Shown one piece after another: positions 49,517 through 61,509 of a stretch of 64,000 nucleotides of DNA. Source of the stretch: Owenia fusiformis. Lineage: Eukaryota; Annelida; Polychaeta; Sabellida; Oweniidae. The stretch is taken from positions 15,384,467 through 15,448,466 of the forward strand of contig CAIIXF020000002.1 of the NCBI GenBank assembly GCA_903813345.2. Direction: 5' to 3'. The notes beneath the pieces are model-generated. The model did not search any database, was not told the origin of the DNA, and saw only the letters and a list, made by a program, of their open reading frames with translations. The stretch's first letter is position 1; each line of letters starts with the position of its first letter. A program made the position numbers and the translations under genes.

Positions 49517-52120
49517 TGATCCATACAAACCTAGGCAGAAATACAGTTAAAATAAAGAATGAGTCACATAATTTACTTTTCCTTTTGGACAAGGAACGAT
49601 GGCAAGGGGATAACACTGGAGGATCCAAAGGCTAATAAGGGGATGGGGGAGACCCACATTTCAAATCAGAGAAAGTGGGCCCCTAAATCCAAAAATTGCA
49701 TTTTGAAAATGTAAGGCCTATTCTTGATCATTTGGCCTAAAAAGGTCCAAAAATGCCAAGTGATGCCCAAAAAGGCTCACTAATTGAGACCCTTCAAAAT
49801 TTTTGGGCCCCTTATCCTCTGGATCCGCCAGTGGATAACACCAAATGGGCATTCTACACATGAACAGCGAACATACGTTATACATAAATGTTTTAAAAAC
49901 CCATTCAAATTATACTTGGATTACCTTTATGATAGGAAAAAGTTGAAATCAATTCTCAGTTTGCGTGTGCTTAACTTGATATGCTGCTTTTCGTGTTCAC
50001 GTTCACGAGTTTTCGGTAACATGATTTATTAAAATATATATTCTACTGTAATTGCTCATGCCAATCATTCGTCCCTTTTTATATACCACATAATAAACAA
50101 TAAATACACCAGGGGGCTTTTTAAACATTACATTACGCATTCCTGGATCTCAACCTGTTCACATTATTCAAATTGATTAATGCAGATATCTTTTTCTATT
50201 GAAAGTGTGAAAATGATAATGTTGTATCATTACCTTAAGTTTTAATAAAAATTGTTGCCTCACCTACTTATTCCCTCGACAATTTCGAGATCATTGCTTC
50301 GGCCTTTTAAGAGTGACTTCAGAACATAAAATGAATACATCTGTACGTACCTCTACCATCTCCATGTATATTAGGATATTTTTGCGGCTTCTAGACTCCA
50401 AAACGTACCTTAGAATTAAAACGAAAACAATGTTGATCACTATTTGGAATTCCACGAAGTCATCCCTAGACATCACCCGTAAAAGAAAAGTAAATGTCTG
50501 CCACTGAATCACCCGGCTGGTATTCCCAGATCACAGTCAAATTTTTTGAAAGTCGAGTCCTTGTGCTTGTTTGTTAAATGTTTCCACCTCGTTTTGAACT
50601 GACAAAGCCTATCACATCAACACTGAACGTTGTCAGTTTTCTTTTCAAATAATAAACGAGGAATTTGAATGGTATCTCGCAAGCTTTCCGAATACCGACT
50701 GTGCTCATGTGTCGATCAGCTTTGAAAAGGGGGTTCCCCTTTTACGCCTGTAAAAATTTCCAAATGGGGATTCCCCCATTGCTGTTTCCTGTGTAAGTCC
50801 CCCGTTTTCAAACGGAATTTATCGTTCATATTAGTCGTAAATGCACACTCCACGTTAAATCAGACTGTAAGGTAAGACATTTCAGATACATTTACATAGT
50901 TTTTGGATATAACTTTAATTAGCAAACTCGATTTGTGGGGTAAACTAACAGACAAAACCACCGAGTGCAACTTGGCATGGTATCTCAATATCGAAAAGTT
51001 TGTCGAACATTGGGAAACATTGTTGAAGACAATACTAGATTTATATGCTTTTCATCAGGAATACCATTGTGTAATAAGTCTAACTTCGGCCAACATTTTG
51101 AGGATAAAATATTCCCTCAGTCTGGCGACCACTTCTTCACTTGCATAGTAGATCTTCATATTGTTAAACCAATACAGGGGACAATACATCAGTCAGTGAA
51201 AATTGTGAAATACTAGCTCATTTACAAATCAAGGTCTTAACAAATCTTTAGCATGATAAGAAAAGTATGTGAGTTAAATAGCTGAATCCATTTCATTTTC
51301 TGTTTATTTCATGTAGCCTAGACAAGTCTGAGTCACTATTCAAATATACAGCATAAGGCAGTTTAAATTGCCATATATAGAGAACACTTCTATTGCATTT
51401 TGCACCACTTAAACGTTGTACCCTTTATGTACAAATAGCATTAGTGTATTATATGGGTTTGTCTAGCCTGTTGCACAGACTCCTTTAATAACATTACCTG
51501 ATCACGAAAATTGAGATTAAAACTAAATCCTTATTTAATCGTATTATCGGTCCATAATAAAAGGATTCTTGTAAGTCTCTGTTTAAACAAAGTACATCTG
51601 GTTTTATTAACAGTAATGGTTATTTGCTTGACTGTGGGATTCCAATCATATATAAAGCTGATTTATGAGAATATTTTGTTGGGCTTATGTAAAGCACATA
51701 AAAGGGACTTCCCCGAAAGCAGCATGGCGTGATCGTAATGGAATTACCTAGCATGCCAAGAATGCATTATGTGCAGTTGATCTGGATCGTATATAAGATA
51801 TCCTATGATTTTTAAACCTAAAACAAAAATAGCATCCGTCGGATACGATTGGATGACCATATGTAACGGATACGATTGGCCGCCAAAATTATCTTGTGCT
51901 GTCATTCCCATATATATTTAGATTAGTATCTCTGGGATAAATTCCAGTTGTCACAATTATTTGTATTACACAGGTATTTCCCATCTGATGTATATGGTAA
52001 TATTTTTTATATATATTGAATGTAAAATCACAAACATTGTGTCAAAGCACAGTGTCAAGATTATTTACGTAGATTTCATACATATTTATAATATTATGAG
52101 AGTAGAACCACATTGTACAT
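49517..52120. other. Divergent intergenic region between GBP-B and GBP-C
   Basis: Holds the putative promoters of two divergent GBP genes. No exon is supported. About 50,440-50,520 is homologous to about 33,780-33,990, upstream of the decayed GBP ('cactatttggaatt', 'gaatcacc'), so the tandem duplication included 5' flanking DNA. Two kappaB-like sites lie at 50,730-50,775. Confidence 0.55.
50730..50775. promoter_or_regulatory. Pair of kappaB-like sites between GBP genes
   Basis: GGGGTTCCCC at 50,730-50,739 and GGGGATTCCC at 50,766-50,775 both fit GGGRNWYYCC, the NF-kappaB/Rel consensus. They are 36 bp apart, about 1.25 kb from the GBP-B start and 1.9 kb from the GBP-C start. GBPs are immune-induced in vertebrates, so this is plausible but untested. 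Confidence 0.4.
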
Positions 52121-52124
52121 ACAT

Positions 52125-52612
52125 TTGTTCGACTTCGTTTCTTAAAAGAGAGCTTCGTCTCAATAACCAGACCCTGAGCACAGGGTAAATCCAGAACTGC
52201 AGATCAGATTTCTCTTTCAGATTTGTTCGACTTCGTTTCTTAAAAGAGAGCTTCGTATTAATAACCAGACTCTGCGCATAGGGTAAATCCAGAACTACAG
52301 ATCACATTTCTCTTTCAGATTTGTTCGACTTCGTTTCTTAAAAGAGAGCTTCGTATTAATAACCAGACTCTGCGCATAGGGTAAATCCAGAACTACAGAT
52401 CACATTTCTCTTTCAGATTTGTTCGACTTCGTTTCTTAAAAGAGAGCTTCGTATTAATAACCAGACTCTGCGCATAGGGTAAATCCAGAACTACAGATCA
52501 CATTTCTCTTTCAGATTTGTTCGACTTCGTTTCTTAAAAGAGAGCTTCGTATTAATAACCAGACTCTGCGCATAGGGTAAATCCAGAACTACAGATCACA
52601 TTTCTCTTTCAG
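52125..52612 (+). repeat. 98-bp tandem array before GBP-C first coding exon
   Basis: Five units. Anchors 'gttcgacttcg' start at 52127, 52225, 52323, 52421 and 52519, an exact 98-bp period. Each unit ends in 'tttctctttcag', a strong 3' splice-acceptor sequence. The last AG is at 52,611-52,612, 81 nt before the GBP-C ATG. The later units are nearly identical and the first is the most diverged. Confidence 0.93.
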
Positions 52613-52693
52613 GTTTTTGTATCATCAAAGTCTGATGCATTGATTAGTGTGGAAAGAATTGTCGTACATGAGTAGTTGAATCAAAACAGTAAA

Positions 52694-55600
52694 ATGAGTT
52701 CTAGTTCAGGAACAGAAGATAATGCCGATTGTGATTCATTTGCAATAATCGAAGATGAGCCAGAGTCAATCCAACTTGGTGAAACTGGATCACTGTGCAC
52801 CTTAAACATGGCGTCTTTAGACTCAACCCATGTAAATCAGACGCTCAAAGCGACAAATGAAGGAGACACTCTCGTGAGGGACCCGGATAATGGTGCACCA
52901 ATGAGCAATGGTGCATTAGCGAGCACTGGCGCATCAGCGAGCAATGATGTAATTGCAAACAATGGTGAAACTGTATCCCTACAATCAGACTCACTACAAA
53001 CGTTGACTATAAAAAACAATAACGACATCACTGTTTCAGTTAAGCCTCCCCCAGAAAAGAAAGGTACAGTAATTAACATTTGAAACTATATTAGTAAGTT
53101 ATTGAACTAAAACTCCCGTTAAAACTACTTGTGGAAGAAGTGCATTTTCCTAATTGTATTTCACGCCATAGGTATGCAAACACTGTCGACCCGTCGTTCA
53201 TAAACAATGACGAAATCCATGAATGTATTTTGATGTATCTAATGTCCATATCATTTTTTCTTTTCATTTGTAGCAATAAAATATGTGATCTTATTTCTAG
53301 AAGTTTACATGGAGAAACCGATGATCTTCATCGAACAAGGTCCAGATGGTAAACTTGTAGTTAATGACGAAGCAGTGAAGAAGTTGTCTAAGATTGAAAA
53401 ACCCATGGTGATCATGGCGATTGTTGGACCGTACAGGACTGGAAAATCTTATTTGGCAAACCGATTAGCAAATGCCGAAAAGCATTCAGGTAACATTAAA
53501 AATCACACTATAATTATTCTCGTAATCTTATGGATATAGTTTAGATCTGTCTTCATTTTAAATAAATGTTATTTAATTCAAGAATTCGAATAAACACTTT
53601 TAGTGAAATAAATGGTTGATCGTGTGTTTATTTAGGGTTTGAGCTAGGCGATACAGTGCAATCGAAAACAAAGGGAATCTGGATCTGGGCAAGAGAACAT
53701 CGAGAAGATCCTGAAAAATGTTTCCTGATCATCGACACAGAAGGATTACACGATGGCACTAATGTAAGATCATAGCAATATCGGAAATAACGCATTAGAA
53801 TACTAAAAAAAACTTTCCAAATACTCCATCTGACTCTGACGGGTGAACTGTTTTTTCAACATTTTCTTTTCTGATCTTGGAAAGCCATTCTCAAACTAAG
53901 TAAATTAAAAATCATATACAATATCGAAGAATTAATAATAAATCAAATACGCCTCAAGAATATGATATTTAAATGAACATTTCTAATATTTTAAAATCAT
54001 TGTAGACTATTATTTCTTGAAGCATAAGGGCATTTTAAAGTATGATTTTTCTTTACAGAAAGGAGGTGGTAAAAACTACGAAAACAAGATATTTGCTATG
54101 AGCATTCTACTATGCAGCGTATTTGTTTTTAATACCACGAGCAGAATTGATCAGAAGGCGATCGATGAACTAGAGTATCCTTTTATCATTTTCTAAACAA
54201 ATGTAAAAAATCTTAAAAAGTTCCACGACATATTCAATTATTGTAAAATGCATTACTTACCGGGTGTTCATTGAAATGATATGAAAATAAAGAGTTGTAA
54301 TCATAATTACACTGACATTATTAGATCACATTTACAGTCATGATATGCTGGACAGTTACTTTGTATTTACTTTCTATACATCTCTCATAACTTTGCCCCA
54401 AGTCGGTATTTTTACTCATCTGATCTTGAATTATTACCTAGAAATCAAAATAAGTAAAAGAGACCGGCTTAAGGCAAAGATACACCTCTCACTATTCATT
54501 TCTATATTTCACTCAACGTTGTTATAGTTGTCTTAACCTAAACCAGTTTCATCACCCATATAACTGATTATATAGAAGGCCAGGCGCCTGATCCCATGGA
54601 TGACACGAGAGATAACGAAGATTTCGATCCTTATATTAGCATTCGACCTAAATTCGCTTGGGTTTTGAGGGACTTTTTCCTAAAGTGTGAAATGGATGGG
54701 CACGTTATTACCTCGGAAGAATACATGGAAAAATGTTTGGAATGTAAAACAATCCCTAGAATGGCAAATAAAAGGATGAAGGATGTAAGTAATGTTCTCA
54801 TTTCACCCAATGAATTTGATTTATTACTCTTAGGCCAGTTTGTATTATTTCATAAAATCATGGTACTGCTTGATATCCAAAAAATGTCATTAATAATGCA
54901 AAAACCATCAATAACCTAGGGCGTGTTGCTTTATTCGAGATTTAGGCTTCATAGTATAAAAATGTGTATCTGACAAAGTTCTGATCTTATTCAAGTCTTG
55001 ACAATTGAGTCAATAAGCCTACTGCCTAAATTAAAGTAACTACAACGTTAACGAGTTTGTGGATTTGTTCTTTATTATAATGACAATAGAAAATATTGCA
55101 GTTTTATCACAATTTATTATTAGGAATGTTCTAATTTACTAAAATATTTTTCAGGAATTGGATGATTTCAATTACCCGAGAGAACAGATCAAGAACATGT
55201 TCCCAGAAAGAACGTGTTTCTGCATGGTGACACCTATAAGTGATCAAAAACTGTAAGTCATTATTGACGACCTTAAATCTTTGGGTCTTTACTCTTAAAC
55301 ACCTTGACCTGCTTAAATAGTTTCCATGAATGGACCAGTTTACAGCAGGATAAGCAAAACAAAAAGAAACTAAACATTTCGCTGTCTAAAACGAATGATT
55401 TCATAAACGAATTTATTTATTTAATGTTTATAGATTAGCAAATATAGATAGCGTTGACGAGGAGAAGCTTGAACCAGCGTTTCTGCAAGAAGTCCAAGCG
55501 TTCGAAGATTTCATCATGTATAAGTGTGAACCTAAGTACATGATGCTTGGACACAAGAAGGTTTACATAACTGGAAAAAGTTAGTCGCCTCAACATTAAT

Positions 55601-58600
55601 TGTTAAAACGAGAATCTTTTAAATTATTAAAAAGTAGATTTTATATTTCTTCTATACTGAGAGTAAACTGCATTGGTTAAGACGTTTTTTAACTCTCCAT
55701 ACCATGGCTAGGACTATATTGAAATTGAAAATAGTACACGTGCTTGTATTAACTCTAATAATTCTTTAATAGATGGTTATTTTTCATTGATGATTGGTTT
55801 ATGATGTTCACGATATTTTTCAGGACTAGCTTCTTTGGCGGAAACCTATGTACAAACAGACACCCCCAACATTCAGAGGGCAATTGATGGTATAACTAAG
55901 CGTGAGAATGAAGCAGTCATGGATGATATCATTGCATGCCACCACGAGCATATTGAGCAGAATTGTTCAATGCCCATGGAACCTAACAAACTCCAAGAAT
56001 ACATTACCAAGCAAGAGGAAGCGTTGATCAAAGAATTTGGAGAGAGAAAAATGAATGATAAAGATTTGAAATATGAAAAAGAAATGAAGGTAAATTAAAC
56101 AATTAATGTTTTGCATATACATCAAACAAGTATGAGATGAGATTTATGAATCTTTATTCTACAGGAAGCCTAAATTTAATTGGCATGGCTGATACAGTTT
56201 GATATCATTTGCTTTGATCTAAATATCGTCCATTGTACAGGGTGTCCCGAACGTTTGGGACCCCCTAGACAGACATATACCACTTTCTCCACAGTATGTG
56301 TCATATATCATTTTAAAGGGTGTCCAAAGCACCTTGGTTTACGCAAAATTTATAGTCGATGTGTTTCTCTTTGCCATGTTAGCAATTCTTTCAAGAAATG
56401 ACCTAGCACGCTTCAAATAGGAATCCTATCTGCCCTTACCGTCCTCGTTTCCAGCTCAATATCCATCTTATTTTTGGTCACATTCAGGCTAGGGATGTTT
56501 TCAGGACACTGAACTTCAATTTTGCGAAACACTAAGTTTTGAGATGCCTGTGAGTTGAACCATGATACTCCGCAATAACCCAGATGCGAGTAGAAATAAT
56601 CTTGATTAACGTCATTAAAAATTCAAAATTCAGTCAAAGTAATATCATATTTGAAATCTACATGTAAAATTACATCTAGAAATGTGGTTTTAAAAAGTGT
56701 TTATCAATTTTGAAAAATTAATTTTCTTGGTAAATGTGACTTCTAGCTCGGGGAGATTCCCCATAGACCCCATGCTATAAAATCACAAAAAATGAAATAT
56801 CTTTTCTTTTAGTGGAGAGATAATATTTTGCTTTACTGGACATATTTTCATTAGTATAAGTATCAGACACATAAGGGTTATATGAAAATTGAGCCACTTA
56901 AATTGATAATATTCAAGTTTAAGGGAATTTTCTTATATACCTGCAATGTTAATTGACCCGAATCAGCCACCTGGTGGTGAAACTGGTAACTACCTACTCG
57001 CATTTGGGTAATTCAATGTGACTTTGGATAAGCTTTAACACGGTATATGACATATACAATGGAGTCATTGGTAGGTGTCAGCCTGTGGGAGGGGTCCCCA
57101 ACTTTCGTGGCGACCTGTACTTAATTATTAACATTTGCCATATTGTAGGATCGCATCATTAAGTCAAAGGAGAGTATCCTGCAGACAAATGAAGCTATTG
57201 TAAAATCAGAATGTCTTAGGTTGCTTGCCGATTCTGTTGAGCATTACCACGATCTCATCAGAGAGGAGTGCATCTTTCCCGTTCCCCAATCAGATCTCCA
57301 AAGAGCTAATGCTGACACACATAAAACCATTGTGCAAGACTTTATAAAGAACACAGCATTTGATTCAAAGCAGCAGTTTGTGGAGAAATTAAAGGTACAG
57401 AGAGTGTAAGATAAGATTAACACAGATATACATGTGAGTTCAGAGAATAAAACAAATGCAAATGCAAAATTGATAATTTTCCAAAATAGTCTACTAAAAT
57501 ATAATTCAGAGGTCGTTAGCAATATGATCATAAATCTAATACAAATTCAAATAGATTAAAAAGGTGTTCTGTATTGTTTTGTTCCTAATCCTGCTGAAAC
57601 ATAGAACTCTACACTGTGTTAATTCATTAGAAATTTCAGAGCTTGCCAAAAGCAATGGAAAATTGACAAGTGTTCCATCATTTATAAAACGATGTATTAG
57701 CTGACATGAACCCAGACGTTTACAAATTGACCTAGTACTATTTTTCTTCTGTAAACCTGTAAATACAATTGACTGCTTTTCCATCAATAGAGTGATCTTG
57801 AGAGAGAGTACAAAAAGTTATTGGAAAGGAACGAGGCGGATGACAATAGAATTCGATTGAAAGGGAAGGAGAAAATCGACGAATGCTGTTCGCATTTGGT
57901 TTGTTCTATGAAGAAAGAACGACAGGACATTGGGAATGAACCAATAGATGATGAAGATCTTCGCAAGGTATACGACAAATGCTTTGATGAAGAAATGAAG
58001 CGCTTTGGTGAAGCAGTGACATTTTATGGAAAGGAGGAACTTCAAAAGAATCTTAAGGTATATACGAGGGGTGATCAATAAGTAATGGACGCTTTTTTAC
58101 ACAGATACTTTTTATTGACCAATCCCTTTGATTTTCCTACCAGTGATACATCGTTTAATTATCTATCAATTCTGAAGATTTGAAGACAAAATATATAATA
58201 ATACATGTTGATATTTCCGTGAAGGAGGTATAGGAACCCCGGGACCGACATTCAGTTTCAGTAAGTATTGTGATATCAAAGTGGTGTATATCATATCTAA
58301 CAACTATCATCGTTTATCATTGAAATGATGACATTGTGCTATTTAAGAATACAGTGCTTTGACATTATGCGTGTCATTATTATGTATTTTCAGCATAAAC
58401 TTGATGAGGAAAGAAAGAAATTTGAAATCATGAATAAAACAGCACGTGACCACAAAAAGTTACTAGAAACTGAGAAGAGGCTTGCTGAGACGGCACAAAA
58501 CCTTAAAATAACTACAGAAACCTCCGACAAAAATAAAAGTGAACTGGAAATGGTAAACAAACAACTTATGAAAACTAAAAAAGAGGGAGAACAGGTGAAG

Positions 58601-60148
58601 GAAAGGTTGTCAGAACAGAACAAAAAGTTGGATGAAACTGTGCAAAAAGCTAATGAATTGGAGAAGGTAAGTTCAAGAGATATTTTACTTTTACAATTCC
58701 CATAAATAACAAATATTTCATTGTTACGTTAACATATCTTTCAGTCTTGCAAGATGTCCTAAAATGCAATCTGTTATGAAACAAAATCAAAATTGCTCTA
58801 ACTTGGCGCTTTTTTATTTGACGAGTTGGACTTTTGAAATTTTGGCTGCTATTTAATTTAGCGGATTGGCCCATCAGTAAAATATGAATATTTGAGGTCT
58901 AGTCAGGAAGTCACGTGGACAGGTTACTCTGTGGTTACAATTAAAATATTGAAAAAAATTTCAATCAGACTTAGATTGCGGGGATTAAAAAAAATTGGCG
59001 GAGACTTAAACTGCTGATTTTATCAATCAACCCGATTAAACAGCCGTCAAATTATGTATGTATTGTGTAACTTGAAATTGTTTTGTGATATTTGTAGTCC
59101 AACAAGAATCTTGAGGTTAATGTTCAAGAGGAGTGTGAGAAAAACAAACAGATGCATTTAGAGTTGAACGAGAAAATGAAACAGCTGGCTGAAACCAATG
59201 ATCTTTTCATGAACAAAACAGTAGAGTTAGAAAACACCAGGAAGTTGGTAGACACCATGGGTTTACTAGTCGAAAACCTGGAAAAATCTAGGGTATGCAT
59301 TAGTTTCACATAAATTGTCGACGATAATTTGTTCTTTTATACCTTTTATTTGTACTTCAGCAGATCTTTGTTTTATCTCATAAATATGATTTTTTTAAAA
59401 TTATTATTATTGTTTATTCCTTCCATCATACAATTTATACACGTTATACATACTACTGTGTACCAATAACATAAACTCCATTGAATTCTTTACGGAAATG
59501 AGATAACTGTTACTCAGACAGTAAAATAACATTTTGTAACATGCCATATTCAAGGGATATATCATTTTATTTGAAATTAAATGTGGGTATAATTATATTT
59601 TTGTTTTTTAAAGACATTAAAAATTGATTTTGTTCTATGATCGTTTTATATTTATATTCCAGGGTCTTTTCCGATTGAGACTCAAGGGTGCCCCTTACAT
59701 CCTAGAGGCTATTGCAGAAGACAAAGTAATTCTAAGCAAAATTGAAGCTGGAAAAAACAGCAAAGGTGATCTTTGGAAATGCGATGGACTCTATATTGTG
59801 AATTATGAATTTCAAAAAGTACTTGACTTCAATCCGAGAGAAATGCAAAAAGGACGCACTAAACTGTTCTTGTCTGAAAAAGAGGGAGGACGGGTTTCGC
59901 AGCATTGGTTGTTGAAAAGTGACCAGGCCTTCGTGCGTATCAAGAGTAAACAGCGGTCAAAAGATAAGGACTTAGTATTGGAAGGTGATTGCAAATTTTT
60001 AACAGGAACCAAATTTGACAAAGCTGCAGAAAAGGGAGTTTGTGTCGCCGAGCGTGCGAGCATAGATTTTATATCAGAAAGTCAGAAATGGGCATGCATC
60101 ATAGCACACAATATCTCAATCACGCAGCAAACAGAAGACATTATATAG
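52694..60148 (+). CDS. GBP GTPase with C-terminal beta-trefoil (GBP-C)
   Basis: Large GBP-family GTPase fused to a lectin-like domain. Exons: 52694-53063, 53301-53489, 53636-53763, 54059-54174, 54547-54784, 55155-55252, 55434-55579, 55824-56089, 57149-57394, 57791-58057, 58394-58666, 59098-59292, 59663-60148. All phases agree and give 1,005 aa. Residues 1-123 are a Ser/Asn/acidic leader. G domain: P-loop GPYRTGKS (166-173), DTEG (220-223), VLRD (307-310). Helical GBP C-region about 400-688 and charged coiled coil about 689-844. Residues 845-1005 look like a ricin-B-type beta-trefoil, with W882 (DLW) and the Q-x-W motifs QHW (924-926) and QKW (985-987), plus 'LYIVNYEFQKVLDF'. There is no signal peptide or CaaX box, so it should be cytosolic. 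Exons 2 and 3 (189 and 128 nt) match GBP-B exactly in length. The single 485-nt exon of GBP-B is split in three here. Start: first ATG after an in-frame TAG. An alternative acceptor at 53,273 would add 9 residues. Confidence 0.92.
56238..57117. mobile_element. Mariner-type MITE, family M1, with nested insertion
   Basis: Flanked by TA. The left end is CAGGGTGTCCCGAACGTTTG and the right end 'aactttcgtggcgacctg' is a diverged complement. Its interior matches the 2,585-2,976 copy ('acactaagttttga', 'tttggat.agcttta') but is interrupted by a 430-bp element. It lies in intron 8 of GBP-C. Confidence 0.8.
56579..57008. mobile_element. PIF/Harbinger-type MITE nested in M1
   Basis: Starts CCCAGATGCGAGTAG and ends CTACTCGCATTTGGG, an inverted repeat with one mismatch. 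TAA is duplicated on both sides (56,576-56,578 and 57,009-57,011), the 3-bp TWA target typical of PIF/Harbinger. The host M1 sequence resumes immediately after it, which gives the order of insertion. Confidence 0.82.
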
Positions 60149-60265
60149 TAAACCGGTCATTGACTCGTCGACTAGGAGGCAAAACCACCCATCTCTGACC
60201 CAGTACACATGTATATCGATGGCATCTCCAGCAATGTATCGTGTGTATATTTTCAAAAGAAATTG

Positions 60266-60271
60266 AATAAA
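60266..60271 (+). other. Polyadenylation signal, GBP-C
   Basis: AATAAA about 118 nt after the GBP-C stop codon, a normal 3' UTR length. Confidence 0.6.
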
Positions 60272-60279
60272 ATACTTAA

Positions 60280-61500
60280 CATAAATATATGTGTTAATTT
60301 TCTCAATATAAATATAATACCAGGTATAAATAAGTAAATATATGTAGAGTGTAAAATGTACAGAAAGTTTTCCCGGGTTTCCCTGCAATCCTTCTTTAAT
60401 ACATATTTAAAATTGAGATGTGATAAATTAAGAACTTCAAATGTTTAAGGTAACATAAATCAGAAATGTCCAAATAGATAAGTTAAAAAAGAGAACGTTC
60501 ACAGTTCAGACTTTTGTGAAATAATCTTTTCTTTTTCTTTTAGAATTTTTGAGCGAGACCCATCCCACAATCCTCGTCCAGGCTGATACAGATATGAGCA
60601 ATTTTGATAAACATGTATTTCTTTTTTCAAACTTTGAAATATATAATATCATATATATTTCTTTTATTGACAATTGTATCAAAACATGACACATTAGTTT
60701 ATGTACAAACTAGGCTGTCTTGACTCGAGACAATACTACACTATAAACTAAATGTTAAACTATATTCATGTACATGCACACTATGTACATGTAACATAAA
60801 ATCATTTGCATGAGTTTACAGGCTCTGTGTAAAAATTAATGCATAAAAGATAAGGACTGTATTAGCATTGTACAGTAGCACAATAATTGTAGTTTACTCT
60901 ACCTTTTGGAAAGAGCGGTAAACATAATGGTCAATATATGTCTTTGAATAGTAACAAAGTTTCTTCTGGAAGGACTCTCCCTTGTGCATCATGTTTATAC
61001 AATCAATATATAATATTTATTCCATAATAACATGTTTTCCCCGGGAAAATTACAGGGAATAAAATTGATATTCAAAGAATCCCGTATTGGATCCCGTATC
61101 AGCAAAAATCCCGTATCAGAACTATCCTGGCAATTTCCAATTTCTGAAAATGTTATATTATGATAAATTGTATCATTTTATGTCACAATCATTGGGTGAT
61201 GACATACAAAAATTAGAAATAATAAATTCGTTTTAGAAAATTATTATAGAATAAATAGGTTATTGATGGTCGTGATGGAATATGAATTTTTTCCTTGAGA
61301 AAATATAATATTGGAAAATATCATATTTGAAAATCATATTGAAAATGTTTTATATCTTGGGTCACTCTCATCAGGTTCATACCTTATAAAACTCTATTCA
61401 GATAAAACAGCCACACATTTAGTTAGTGACCGGTCTTGATAAAAGTTTTAAGTCGTGGACTGTTCAGAATCTTTACGAAAACGATTCCGTTCGGCATAAC
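60280..61500. other. Intergenic, no gene seen
   Basis: AT-rich spacer downstream of GBP-C. No splice-supported exon or repeat of note was found. Confidence 0.5.
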
Positions 61501-61509
61501 AAAATAAAG

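Noticed and set aside
52125-52612. 98-bp regular repeats as a CRISPR-like array
   Set aside because: The whole 98-bp unit repeats without variable spacers, in animal DNA; it is a minisatellite.
59663-60148. Reading the ricin-like domain as a toxin
   Set aside because: Only the sugar-binding-type trefoil fold is suggested. There is no catalytic toxin domain and no secretion signal, and it is fused to a cytosolic GTPase.
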